DNA of 64,000 nucleotides from contig CANNCA010000006.1 in assembly GCA_947503005.1 (NCBI GenBank), forward strand, positions 248,001 to 312,000. The letters run 5' to 3'. Position numbers and translations under genes: made by a program. Shown piece by piece: positions 43,142 to 51,580 of this stretch (position 1 is the first letter of the stretch; the number at the start of each line of letters is the position of its first letter). The stretch is from an uncultured Flavobacteriaceae bacterium (lineage in GTDB: Bacteria; Bacteroidota; Bacteroidia; Flavobacteriales; Flavobacteriaceae). The notes beneath the pieces were generated by a model. The model was not told where the DNA came from and did no database searches. It saw only the letters and a list, made by a program, of their open reading frames with translations.

Positions 43142-43744
43142 CTAAGTTTTTATTAATTCTACCTCGGCGTTAGGTTGAAATAAATATATTTTACCTGAGG
43201 TCACCTCAACACATTCATAGCGTTTTATACGTCGGTTTCCTTTCTTATATAGTTTACCGTTGTACAGACGAAAAACACTTCCCAAAGGTAATTCAAAAAC
43301 GTAGGATTTATCGCTATGTTGTTTGTCGTAACTTTTTAAAGCAACCGATAACTGTGCATCGGTATTGCTACTCGCTTTAGGGTTTCTAAAATGATTCGCT
43401 AAAAGTGGCAAGAGTTTCGACGGAAAAATTTCAGGTCGAATAAAAGGAAGCATCAGCTTCTGAAAAGTAATTTTCCATTCTCTACCGTGTGGTTTTATTC
43501 TTCTACCATACTTTTCAAACGCCACCAGATGGGCAATCTCGTGAATCAAAGTAACCAAAAACCGATATTTGTTCAAGGTGGCATTTACTGTAATTTGGTG
43601 CCTGCCATCAGGCATTCGACGATAGTCACCATGCCTGGTAATTCGCTCATTTACAATTTTAAGATGCACCCCTGTATTTTGAATGAGTTCTAAACAGGAA
43701 GTTACAGCACGTTCTGGCAGATATTTTTTTAAGATGTCATCCAT
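43142..43744 (-). CDS. SprT-like zinc metalloprotease-fold protein
   Basis: This 200-residue protein carries the SprT-like motif HEIAH (LVTLIHEIAHLVAFEKYGRRIKPHGREWK) with the following histidine expected for zinc binding, and a C-terminal basic region (LYKKGNRRIKRYECVEV) resembling the SprT zinc-ribbon area but with few cysteines. Family relatives include SPRTN-type DNA-protein crosslink proteases; activity here is not shown. It heads the manC-DUF389 transcript and is divergent from the Crp-type regulator. Confidence 0.87.
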   Translation of the reverse strand: MDDILKKYLPERAVTSCLELIQNTGVHLKIVNERITRHGDYRRMPDGRHQITVNATLNKYRFLVTLIHEIAHLVAFEKYGRRIKPHGREWKITFQKLMLPFIRPEIFPSKLLPLLANHFRNPKASSNTDAQLSVALKSYDKQHSDKSYVFELPLGSVFRLYNGKLYKKGNRRIKRYECVEVTSGKIYLFQPNAEVELIKT

Positions 43745-43836
43745 CTACGGCAAAAATAGGAATTAAACATTTCCATATTGATGAAATTATGTACTTTATA
43801 GGTACTCAAAACATATTCGTAGCTACAATTAATTAA

Positions 43837-44415
43837 ATGGTACTTATTGAATTTCTAAAACAGGCCGGGGTTTCTGTATCCGAGGAATTGGAAGACTGTT
43901 TACTTCGTTCTTTGAAATTGATAACATATAAGAAAGGTGATTTCTTTTGTGAGCAGGGTCATGTGTGCAGACTGTTGGGTTTTATGGTCGAAGGTCAGGC
44001 AGCATTGCATTATTTGACCGATAGCAATGAATTTACACGATGGATCGGACTTCAACACACCTTTGTTACCTCCTTCAACAGTTTCATCAATGAGGTACCT
44101 CATATTTATGGGATATCATTCTTAACCGATTCTACAATGGAAGTATTTTCAAAAGCCGAATTTGATAAATTGGCACGTGATTTTCCAGAAATGAACCAAT
44201 TTATAGTTAGGGCCATTGCTCAAGAAGTTGTAAAATACCAACATCTCACCGACTTACTAATTACTACCAAAGGAAAAGAGCGCTATTTGAAATTTCAAGA
44301 GCGCTACCCTCAGATGGTGCGTGAAGTGCCTCAGAAGTATATCGCCAGCATATTAGGTATGAATCCACGACACCTTAGCAGAATACGTAGACAATTGTTT
44401 GAAGAATCGAAATAG
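43837..44415 (+). CDS. Crp/Fnr family transcriptional regulator
   Basis: A 192-residue regulator with an N-terminal cyclic-nucleotide-binding-like beta roll (ITYKKGDFFCEQGHVCRLLGFMVEGQAALHYL) and a C-terminal helix-turn-helix (VPQKYIASILGMNPRHLSRIRRQL). It matches the Bacteroidota-specific Crp-like group, in which the cNMP arginine/glutamate pocket is usually not conserved, so the ligand is unknown. It is divergent from the SprT-like gene. A Crp-type palindrome is present at 4825-4842, but no link is established. Confidence 0.9.
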   Translation: MVLIEFLKQAGVSVSEELEDCLLRSLKLITYKKGDFFCEQGHVCRLLGFMVEGQAALHYLTDSNEFTRWIGLQHTFVTSFNSFINEVPHIYGISFLTDSTMEVFSKAEFDKLARDFPEMNQFIVRAIAQEVVKYQHLTDLLITTKGKERYLKFQERYPQMVREVPQKYIASILGMNPRHLSRIRRQLFEESK

Positions 44416-44507
44416 ACAAATGTCCTTGTACCCCATATTTTTAATACCCAACTTTGGATAAGTTTACGAAGTACGGATACTATACAAGTTTCAATAAATC
44501 GAATGGT

Positions 44508-45584
44508 ATGAAAAAGTACATTTTTGCAACCACTCTATCTCTTCTCTTGTTAATTTCATGTATTTCTGAAATGGAACAACTTGATCCATCATTGGGAGAT
44601 TGCGAGTATGCTTTTCTCAATCAGCCCATTGGTTTTTGTGGTTTTGATTTTGATGAGGTTCCCTATTGTATAAATTGCCCAGATGAAGATGGTCAATTGG
44701 GCACGTATAATATATTGATCGATCAACCCGATGATTCTTACTTAGAAGTCGTGCCTTTACGGCCTACAATACTAGCTGTACACGGATACGCACCAAATTC
44801 TTCAGCACCCAAAGACCCCTACGCCGGTCTTTTTCTACCCTCTATGAGGAATAGTTTTTGCAAATATGGGTATACCATAGCTACCCTGGAATACCGACAA
44901 GACATAAAGGGTTTCTCGGATCCAGTTTGCGATATTTCTGCTGAAGAGGTTATTCGAACACATTATAGAAGTATTCAAGACCTTAGAAAAGCGATTCATA
45001 AGCTATATGAGAGTCCCGAAGTATTTGGTATTGATACTAATAATCTTTTCTTGTTGGGGAATAGTCAAGGTGCGATGACAATCCTTAATGGGATGTTGTC
45101 AACAGATGAAGAAGAATGGTTAGCTACTTTCCCAGGTGAATATCACAATTTGAAGGATGAACTTGGGCCTTGGATGCCGCGACGCCCAATAAGGGGAATC
45201 ATCTCGATAGCAGGTCCTTTATATGATCTTGACCTTTTTGGTTCAGAGGATGATATTCCCCTTTTTTTGGCCCACGGGGTGTGTGATTCGACCGTTCCGT
45301 ACAAATCAGGAACATATTTTAATTGTCCGAATAGTGAACTTGTCCACGGTGGGTATGAAATTGCTCATAGAGCGGATGAATTGGGCAAATCATATAGCCT
45401 TCACAGTATAAAAGGTCTTGGACATGATTATCCCAACGAAATCAATGAGATGCTAAGGGAAAAAATACGCGATTGGATAAAAAATCAAATTATTTGTGGT
45501 GAACCAAAACAAGAGGAGTTTACCATCGAGGCCAATATAGTCAATTGCATAAATACCAGCACCTGTATAGAGGATTGCCAATAA
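44508..45584 (+). CDS. Secreted alpha/beta-hydrolase lipoprotein (esterase-like)
   Basis: This ~358-residue protein starts at the ATG at 44508, giving a lipoprotein signal (KKYIFATTLSLLLLISC). The body is an alpha/beta hydrolase: oxyanion-region LAVHGYAPNS, nucleophile elbow LLGNSQGAMTILN (GxSxG), candidate Asp/His in HGVCDSTVPYKSG and KGLGHDYPNE. It resembles feruloyl-esterase/poly(3-hydroxybutyrate) depolymerase-type enzymes. The C-terminal tail carries cysteines (NCINTSTCIEDC), and the region after the lipobox also has several (GDCEYAF, GFCGF, YCINCP), suggesting disulfides in an exported protein. Substrate unknown. Confidence 0.85.
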   Translation: MKKYIFATTLSLLLLISCISEMEQLDPSLGDCEYAFLNQPIGFCGFDFDEVPYCINCPDEDGQLGTYNILIDQPDDSYLEVVPLRPTILAVHGYAPNSSAPKDPYAGLFLPSMRNSFCKYGYTIATLEYRQDIKGFSDPVCDISAEEVIRTHYRSIQDLRKAIHKLYESPEVFGIDTNNLFLLGNSQGAMTILNGMLSTDEEEWLATFPGEYHNLKDELGPWMPRRPIRGIISIAGPLYDLDLFGSEDDIPLFLAHGVCDSTVPYKSGTYFNCPNSELVHGGYEIAHRADELGKSYSLHSIKGLGHDYPNEINEMLREKIRDWIKNQIICGEPKQEEFTIEANIVNCINTSTCIEDCQ

Positions 45585-45708
45585 GTTTTAGCGTTGATTT
45601 TTTGATTTACCATCTATCTGTGAAGGGATTCTAATTATTGCCTATAATAGGATAATAGTAATTCTCTGCTTACTTTTAAGAATATTGATACTTCCCAAAG
45701 AAATATAT

Positions 45709-46350
45709 ATGCAAAAAATAGGTCTTGCTTGTTTGGTTCTTTTGCTTATTGGATGCAGTCCCACTATTTTCAAATCAAAATGGGCTAAGGAAATAGCACC
45801 TGAAACCTTTGTGACCCGATTTGAAACTTCGAAAGGCGATTTCGATATTGAAGTCACAAGGAGACTATCACCAAAGGCAGCGGATCGGTTTTACCAATTG
45901 GTGAAACACCGCTATTTCGACGATGTTCTTTTTTATCGTGTAAATCCCGGGTTTGTTGCACAATTCGGTAGTAGTGATTCAACCGCATATACGAATTGGA
46001 GTTCTATAAAATTGCCCGATGAAAAGGTGGTACAAAGTAATGACAGGGGTACATTGAGCTTTGCCAGAGGGGGTAAAAATACACGCGGAACAGATTTATT
46101 CATCAATCTTCGAGATAATTCTCGATTAGATACCCTTTACTACAATGAGGTGAGAGGTTTTCCATCCTTTGGTAAAGTGATCAGTGGAATGGATGTGGTC
46201 GATGCTTTATACTCCGGTTATTCTGATACCACGATGCAACATTCGGATTTAATGTATACAAATAGGACAGGATTTTTAAAGAAATTCCCCAAACTTGATT
46301 TAATCGAAAAAGTGAATCTCATAGCACCGGAGAAAACGATTTCAAATTAA
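45709..46350 (+). CDS. Cyclophilin-type peptidyl-prolyl isomerase lipoprotein
   Basis: This 213-residue protein runs from the ATG at 45709, with a lipoprotein signal (IGLACLVLLLIGCSP) and a cyclophilin-like domain: FVTRFETSKGDFDIEV, KAADRFYQLVKHRYFDDVLFYRVNPGFVAQFG, RGTLSFARGGKNTRGTDLFINL and FPSFGKVISGMDVVDALYSGY. It would speed proline isomerisation of exported proteins in the periplasm. Several canonical active-site residues (for example the FHR arginine, here FYR) are kept. It overlaps the 3' end of the convergent SDR gene by four bases. Confidence 0.92.
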   Translation: MQKIGLACLVLLLIGCSPTIFKSKWAKEIAPETFVTRFETSKGDFDIEVTRRLSPKAADRFYQLVKHRYFDDVLFYRVNPGFVAQFGSSDSTAYTNWSSIKLPDEKVVQSNDRGTLSFARGGKNTRGTDLFINLRDNSRLDTLYYNEVRGFPSFGKVISGMDVVDALYSGYSDTTMQHSDLMYTNRTGFLKKFPKLDLIEKVNLIAPEKTISN

Positions 46351-47024
46351 GGTGTACTACTACTAACCTGCAGTAGTTTCCCATTGTATAACTTATTACC
46401 TGTCAGGGCAAATTCTTTGATATAGGTCGCCATTTCCAAGGCTGTAACAGGTGCTTGATACCCAGGAAAAGCTTCTTCTAACATTTCAGTTTGTACGGCA
46501 CCCAAAGCCAAAACATTGAAAGAAGGTCCGGTTTCTTTGAATTCTTCGGCCCAAAGCTCGGTCAGCGTAATCACTGCAGCTTTACTTGAGCTATAGGCTG
46601 ATAGCCCAGGAAATTTCATACTGCCCTGAACGCCACCCATTGAGCTAATCGTAACTACATGACCCTCTTTTGGCATCTTGGGAAGCACCGCTTTTGTCAC
46701 ACTCGTAACACCAAAGACATTCACTTGGTAAACCTCCTCAAAGTCATCCGCAGTGGTTTCAAGAAAGGGTTTGTTCAAAAGCCTACCCGCATTGTTGATG
46801 AGAATATCAACAGCTTTCCAATTTTGTATGGCTTGCTCAAGTTTTTGCAAATCAGAGCTCTTAGACAAGTCAAAGGGAAAAGAAGAAATATTTGGATGTT
46901 TCAAACCAGAAATTGGTTTTTCGTTCCGTGATAGTGCTAAAACCCGATGTCCGGCATCACCAAATAATTTTGCCAGTTCAAAACCTATTCCCCTACTCGC
47001 GCCCGTGATAATTACATTTGCCAT
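46347..47024 (-). CDS. Short-chain dehydrogenase/reductase
   Basis: This 225-residue classical SDR enzyme has the NAD(P)-binding TGASRGIGFELAKLFG, DILINNAGRLLNKPF, catalytic serine region HVVTISSMGGVQGS and the YxxxK motif in LSAYSSSKAAVITLTELWAEE. The substrate is not evident. The R at TGASRG and following residues are compatible with NADPH use. It follows the M28 peptidase gene, whose stop directly abuts its start region, so they are probably cotranscribed. Confidence 0.92.
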   Translation of the reverse strand: MANVIITGASRGIGFELAKLFGDAGHRVLALSRNEKPISGLKHPNISSFPFDLSKSSDLQKLEQAIQNWKAVDILINNAGRLLNKPFLETTADDFEEVYQVNVFGVTSVTKAVLPKMPKEGHVVTISSMGGVQGSMKFPGLSAYSSSKAAVITLTELWAEEFKETGPSFNVLALGAVQTEMLEEAFPGYQAPVTALEMATYIKEFALTGNKLYNGKLLQVSSSTP

Positions 47025-48086
47025 TTAGTTGTACTTGATTTCTTGTTCGGGAGAATTAATTATGCCCTCCATAACCGGTATAAGGGTGTTCACAACGTTA
47101 GCCATATGGTCAAAATCCATTTTGTCCGCCTCGTCGCCAACTTGGTGATAGTGACTAAAATTTGTAAAATCAAATGTGCTATAAGTGTGTGAAGGCACAT
47201 TATATATTTCATGGAATGGGGCATTATCGGATCTATTGAATAAATTGAATTCTCTAGCCTTTGGTAAAAATCCCGCTACTTTTTGATTTGAATACCCGTT
47301 ACTTACATCGGCCAAATTCGACAAATTATATCCTGTTAGGTACATTAGGTAATCTTTGTCCTTTAAGGGGACACCGACCATCTCAAAATTCAGCATTGCA
47401 TATAGGTTTAGCCCATTATCTTTTAATTTTTTAGCGAGATGTTTGGATCCTAAGAGTCCTTTTTCCTCGGCACTAAAAAGTGTAAAAAGAATGCTTCTTT
47501 TATTGGTTTTCGAATTACCAAAATAACGCGCTAACTCTAACACAGTAGTTGTTCCAGATGCATTATCGTTTGCTCCATTGGCTATTTCATCTCCATCTTT
47601 GGGTTTAATACGACCTATATGGTCATAGTGCGCACCAAGTATAATGAACTCATTTTTTAGTTCAGGGTCCGTTCCTTCGATGAAACCAACCATATTGTAA
47701 GCTGGCTCGGTGAAATTTGAAAGGGTATCCCTGAAACTTTCGAAATAGGGTTTGATTCCGTTCGTATTGAATATTCCTTCTATGAAATCTGCAGCTTTTG
47801 CAATCCCTTCACTACCTGAGTCCCTACCTTGAAGTTCGTCCGATGCCAGAAAATTCATAATCGATCCTATTCCTTGGCTATCAGAAAAACTTGGTGTTTT
47901 TGCGATTACCTTTGTTTCTTTTAGAATCTCAGTTGACTTTTGCTCGTTTATCTTTTCAGAATTTACGGCTACGCTTTTTACTTCTTCAGAAATAGGTTTA
48001 ATATTCTCAACATTGGTCTCCTTCATTTTTGTTGAGCTGCAACCTACCAAATGTATCGCAATCAATATATAAGCGAGTCTTTTCAT
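47025..48086 (-). CDS. M28 family zinc metallopeptidase lipoprotein
   Basis: This 353-residue protein has a lipoprotein signal (RLAYILIAIHLVGC), a variable linker of ~60 residues, and an M28 aminopeptidase domain. Zinc-site motifs seen: ILGAHYDHIG, GANDNASGTTTVLELARYF (metal Asp), the catalytic/metal FSAEEKGLLGS, NFEMVG and a late histidine in YSTFDFTNFSHYHQ. It would trim peptides in the periplasm or at the cell surface. The family is sure; its N-terminal peptide preference is unknown. Confidence 0.92.
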   Translation of the reverse strand: MKRLAYILIAIHLVGCSSTKMKETNVENIKPISEEVKSVAVNSEKINEQKSTEILKETKVIAKTPSFSDSQGIGSIMNFLASDELQGRDSGSEGIAKAADFIEGIFNTNGIKPYFESFRDTLSNFTEPAYNMVGFIEGTDPELKNEFIILGAHYDHIGRIKPKDGDEIANGANDNASGTTTVLELARYFGNSKTNKRSILFTLFSAEEKGLLGSKHLAKKLKDNGLNLYAMLNFEMVGVPLKDKDYLMYLTGYNLSNLADVSNGYSNQKVAGFLPKAREFNLFNRSDNAPFHEIYNVPSHTYSTFDFTNFSHYHQVGDEADKMDFDHMANVVNTLIPVMEGIINSPEQEIKYN

Positions 48087-48112
48087 GACGTATTTTCATT
48101 TAGGTTTTAAAG

Positions 48113-48145
48113 ATAAAAAAGCATCCGCGAAATCGTGGATGCTTT
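48113..48145 (-). terminator. Intrinsic terminator after pdhC
   Basis: On the minus strand, an AGCATCCACG/CGCGGATGCT stem (with one mismatch) is followed by a T-run, 30 bases past the E2 stop. Confidence 0.8.
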
Positions 48146-48175
48146 CTACTATTTAGATTTATATCATTGTCACGA

Positions 48176-49852
48176 TTACGCCAGCATTGTGACTGGGTTC
48201 TCTAAGTAAGCGCGCAATGTTTGTAAGAACTGAGCTCCTGTAGCCCCATCGACTGTTCTATGGTCACAGGCCAGACATAGTTTCATAGTGTTACCTACTA
48301 CGATCTCACCATTTTTCACAACTGGTTTTTGAACAATCGTCCCAACCGAAAGTATTGCGGAATTCGGTTGATTGATGATTGACGTAAACTCCAAAATACC
48401 GAACATTCCCAAATTGGAAACTGTAAAAGTACTGCCATCCATTTCTGCTGGAGTCAACTTTTTAGTTCTCGCACGACCGGCCAAATCTTTAACTGCCGAA
48501 CCGATTTGAGTTAGACTCATCTGATCGGTGAACTTTAGAACAGGCACCACCAAACCATCGTCAACGGCAACGGCAACACCCACACTGATATGATGGTTAT
48601 ATTGCGTGGTATCACCTTTCCAAGTGGTATTGACTTGAGGATGTTTTTTCAATGCATTCGCACAGGCCTTTACAACCATATCGTTAAAGGATACTTTGGT
48701 ATCGGGCAAATTATTGATTTGCACTCGGGAAGCCATAGCATTATCCATGTCCACCTCAATGGTCAAATAATAATGGGGTGCCGTAAATTTCGATTCCGCC
48801 AAACGCTTAGCAATAGTCTTGCGCATTTGCGAATTTTTCACTTGCTCATTGCTTTCTTCTCCAACAGGAAGTTGAATTGGTGCGATGGCACTTCCTTCAA
48901 CTTTAGCAGTCGCAGTAGAGGTCGTGGTCGAAACAACTGGTTTTTCAACAGCTTTAGCTGAAGGCGTATAATTCTCAATGTCTTTTTTGACGATTCTACC
49001 ATGGTCACCGGAACCACTAACAGCCGCTAGGTCGATACCTTTTTCAGCCGCTATTTTCTTCGCCAACGGTGACGCGAAGATTCGCTTTCCATCATGAACC
49101 ACTTTTGCTTCAGAAACAGTATCCGTAGTTTCACTTGTTGATTCCTTTTTGGGTTCTTTTGATGTATCGGCTTCCTTTTTTCCAGCAGACGGTTTGGCAT
49201 TCAGTACAGCCTCGACATCTGTACCAGCAGGACCTATGACCGCCAACACCTCGTCAACTGGCGATGATTCACCTTCTTGAATACCGATGTATAATAGCGT
49301 TCCCGAATAAAAAGACTCGAACTCCATGGTTGCCTTATCGGTTTCGATTTCGGCCAAAATATCGCCTTCCTCAACGGTATCACCTACTTTCTTTAACCAG
49401 GCGGCAACTGTGCCTTCTTCCATGGTATCGCTCAAACGGGGCATTTTAATAACTTCAACACCTTCAGGAATTTCGCCAGATTGCGAACCTTTATCTGAGG
49501 TGACTTCTTCCTTAGGTTTTGAGCTACCTTCAGATTCCGATTTTGCCGATTGCTTGTCCTCTGTTTCTTCCCCAGCTGCGGAACTTCCATTTAACAATCC
49601 GGAAATATCTTCTCCCTCTTCACCGATAATGGCCAACAAAACATCTACCGGAGCCGTATCGCCCTCGGCAACACCAATGTGCAACAACGTACCTTCGTTG
49701 AAGGATTCAAACTCCATGGTTGCCTTGTCCGTCTCTATTTCGGCCAAGATATCTCCCTCTTCTACCTTATCGCCCACTTTCTTCAACCAGGCGGCAACGG
49801 TACCTTCTTCCATGGTATCACTCAAACGGGGCATATTCACTACTATCGCCAT
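48176..49852 (-). CDS. pdhC: Pyruvate dehydrogenase E2, dihydrolipoamide acetyltransferase
   Basis: This 558-residue core enzyme transfers the acetyl group from E1 to CoA. Seen: two lipoyl domains in tandem, each with the EIETDKATMEFES lipoylation motif (residues ~1-80 and ~135-210), a flexible Lys/Glu/Ser-rich linker, a peripheral-subunit-binding domain (RIFASPLAKKIAAEKGIDLAAVSGSGDHGRIVKKDI), and the catalytic acyltransferase domain ending in DHRTVDGATGAQFLQTL. The repeated lipoyl domains share nucleotide stretches as well. E1 alpha is four bases upstream; E1 beta is 22 kb away at 25342-26319. Confidence 0.96.
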   Translation of the reverse strand: MAIVVNMPRLSDTMEEGTVAAWLKKVGDKVEEGDILAEIETDKATMEFESFNEGTLLHIGVAEGDTAPVDVLLAIIGEEGEDISGLLNGSSAAGEETEDKQSAKSESEGSSKPKEEVTSDKGSQSGEIPEGVEVIKMPRLSDTMEEGTVAAWLKKVGDTVEEGDILAEIETDKATMEFESFYSGTLLYIGIQEGESSPVDEVLAVIGPAGTDVEAVLNAKPSAGKKEADTSKEPKKESTSETTDTVSEAKVVHDGKRIFASPLAKKIAAEKGIDLAAVSGSGDHGRIVKKDIENYTPSAKAVEKPVVSTTTSTATAKVEGSAIAPIQLPVGEESNEQVKNSQMRKTIAKRLAESKFTAPHYYLTIEVDMDNAMASRVQINNLPDTKVSFNDMVVKACANALKKHPQVNTTWKGDTTQYNHHISVGVAVAVDDGLVVPVLKFTDQMSLTQIGSAVKDLAGRARTKKLTPAEMDGSTFTVSNLGMFGILEFTSIINQPNSAILSVGTIVQKPVVKNGEIVVGNTMKLCLACDHRTVDGATGAQFLQTLRAYLENPVTMLA

Positions 49853-49856
49853 TTAC

Positions 49857-50855
49857 TTATACTTTATGTTGTACAAAAGGAAAATCTTCTTGCTCGTAAA
49901 CCATATCGTACAATTGTTGTACTGGAGGATAATCGGAATCTTCAGCGAATTTCTCACATTCCGCAACCCTTGCTTTAACTCCTTTGTCTATTGCTTTAAT
50001 CTCATCATCTGTGGCGTACCCCTCTTCTTTGATTATTTCCAAAACTTGGGTTATGGGGTCGATTTTCTTATATTCCTCAACTTCGTCCTTGGTTCTATAA
50101 TGCTGCGCATCGGACATGGAATGACCTCTGTACCGATATGTTTTCATTTCCAAGAAAGTGGGTCCACCACCACTACGAGCGCGCTCAATGGCCTTACTCA
50201 TTTCTTCAGCTACGGTAACAGGATTCATACCATCAACGGGACCACATGGCATTTCATACCCTAAACCTAATTTCCAGATTTCCGTGGAGTGCGCCGTACG
50301 TGCTACAGAAGTTCCCATAGCATACCCGTTGTTCTCACAAACGAAAACCACAGGTAATTGCCAGAGCATTGCCAAATTCAATGCTTCATGAAAAGCACCT
50401 TGTCGAACTGCTCCATCACCCATATAGCAAAGCGTTACATTATCTCGTCCAAAATACTTATCTCCAAATGCCATTCCTGCACCAAGAGGTATTTGGCCAC
50501 CTACAATACCATGACCGCCGTGAAAACGATGTTCCTTTGAAAAGATGTGCATAGAGCCACCCATTCCCATGGACGTTCCTGTCACCTTGCCATACAATTC
50601 TGCCATTACTCTTTTAGGGTCAACACCCATGCCAATGGGCTGAACATGATTTCTATATGCGGTAATCATACGGTCTTTGCTCAAATCCATAGCATGCAAA
50701 GCACCTGCCAAGACAGCCTCCTGTCCATTATATAAGTGCAAAAATCCTCTGACCTTTTGTTGGATGTAGACTGCAGCAAGCTTGTCTTCAAACTTTCTCC
50801 AAAACAGCATGTCTTCGTACCACTTCAGGTACACCTCTTTGGTGATTTTTTCCAT
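49857..50855 (-). CDS. pdhA: Pyruvate dehydrogenase E1 component, alpha subunit
   Basis: This 332-residue subunit binds thiamine diphosphate and phosphorylation-loop elements of the E1 heterotetramer. Seen: RKFEDKLAAVYIQQKVRGFLHLYNGQEAV, GMGGSMHIFSKEHRFHGGHGIVGGQIPLG, the thiamine-diphosphate motif GDGAVRQGAFHEALNLAMLWQLPVVFVCENN, and RYRGHSMSD. It is directly upstream of the E2 gene in one operon that a terminator closes. The matching beta subunit is encoded at 25342-26319. Confidence 0.96.
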   Translation of the reverse strand: MEKITKEVYLKWYEDMLFWRKFEDKLAAVYIQQKVRGFLHLYNGQEAVLAGALHAMDLSKDRMITAYRNHVQPIGMGVDPKRVMAELYGKVTGTSMGMGGSMHIFSKEHRFHGGHGIVGGQIPLGAGMAFGDKYFGRDNVTLCYMGDGAVRQGAFHEALNLAMLWQLPVVFVCENNGYAMGTSVARTAHSTEIWKLGLGYEMPCGPVDGMNPVTVAEEMSKAIERARSGGGPTFLEMKTYRYRGHSMSDAQHYRTKDEVEEYKKIDPITQVLEIIKEEGYATDDEIKAIDKGVKARVAECEKFAEDSDYPPVQQLYDMVYEQEDFPFVQHKV

Positions 50856-51018
50856 CGATTACTTAGTTTTTGTAGTATTTCCATTAAAAATGGAAAACAA
50901 AAATACGTATTAAATCAATAGTGGAAAAAAAAGGTTTGATGAAAATAAAACCTGTTTTCTGAGGATATCATAATTCCAAATTCCCGAAGTAAAAATAGCT
51001 TAATCAAAAAAAATACTT

Positions 51019-51501
51019 TTACAAATAAGAATTATCAAAACCCAACGGAAGTATATCACTGATAGATTCACACCTAAAGACTTTTCCTTTCTCACCCATC
51101 ATCAGCAAAGTAATCGGAGATTTTTGTCGCATCTCATATTCAGAAATAGACTGCCTACAAATACCGCAAGGAGCGACAGGGGTATCCACTTGGTAGTTTT
51201 CGGAAGCAGCGGAAATCGCAATTAGTTTTATAGCAACGCCCGGAAATCTTGCTCCTGCCTGAAATACGGCTACGCCCTCTGCACAGAGCCCAGCAGGGAA
51301 AGAAGCATTTTCTTGATTATTTCCGATGACTATCTCGCCATTTTCCAAAAGTACAGCTGCACCAACCAGAAAATTCGAATATGGGGCATAGGCATTCTTT
51401 CTTGCCTTCACCGCAATATGCATCAACTTAAGTTCGTCGACGGGAAGGTCGTTCACCGTATCATAAACTGACATATCAAAAGAAATTGTCTTTTTCTTCA
51501 T
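51019..51501 (-). CDS. cdd: Cytidine deaminase
   Basis: A 160-residue protein from the ATG at 51501; the frame is open further upstream, but those codons run across the porV terminator. It deaminates cytidine and deoxycytidine to uridine compounds in pyrimidine salvage. Seen: YAPYSNFLVGAAVLLENGEIVIGNNQENASFPAGLCAEGVAVF with the CAE zinc ligand/proton shuttle and PCGICRQSI with the paired zinc cysteines. It lies between pdhA and porV on the same strand, as in related flavobacteria. Confidence 0.95.
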   Translation of the reverse strand: MKKKTISFDMSVYDTVNDLPVDELKLMHIAVKARKNAYAPYSNFLVGAAVLLENGEIVIGNNQENASFPAGLCAEGVAVFQAGARFPGVAIKLIAISAASENYQVDTPVAPCGICRQSISEYEMRQKSPITLLMMGEKGKVFRCESISDILPLGFDNSYL

Positions 51502-51534
51502 TGGATTATTTTCAACAATATCATTTAAAAATAA

Positions 51535-51560
51535 CAAAACCCGCTCTATGGCGGGTTTTT
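51535..51560 (-). terminator. Intrinsic terminator after porV
   Basis: A 9-bp stem AAAACCCGC/GCGGGTTTT with a six-base loop continues into a T-rich minus-strand run. It is 21 bases past the porV stop and upstream of cdd. Confidence 0.85.
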
Positions 51561-51580
51561 GTATAATATATTTTCTATAA

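Noticed and set aside
49326-50264. 312-codon plus-strand frame opposite pdhC and pdhA
   Set aside because: Antisense to two well-supported genes, with low-complexity Ser/Pro-rich text typical of reverse-frame translation and no recognisable domain.
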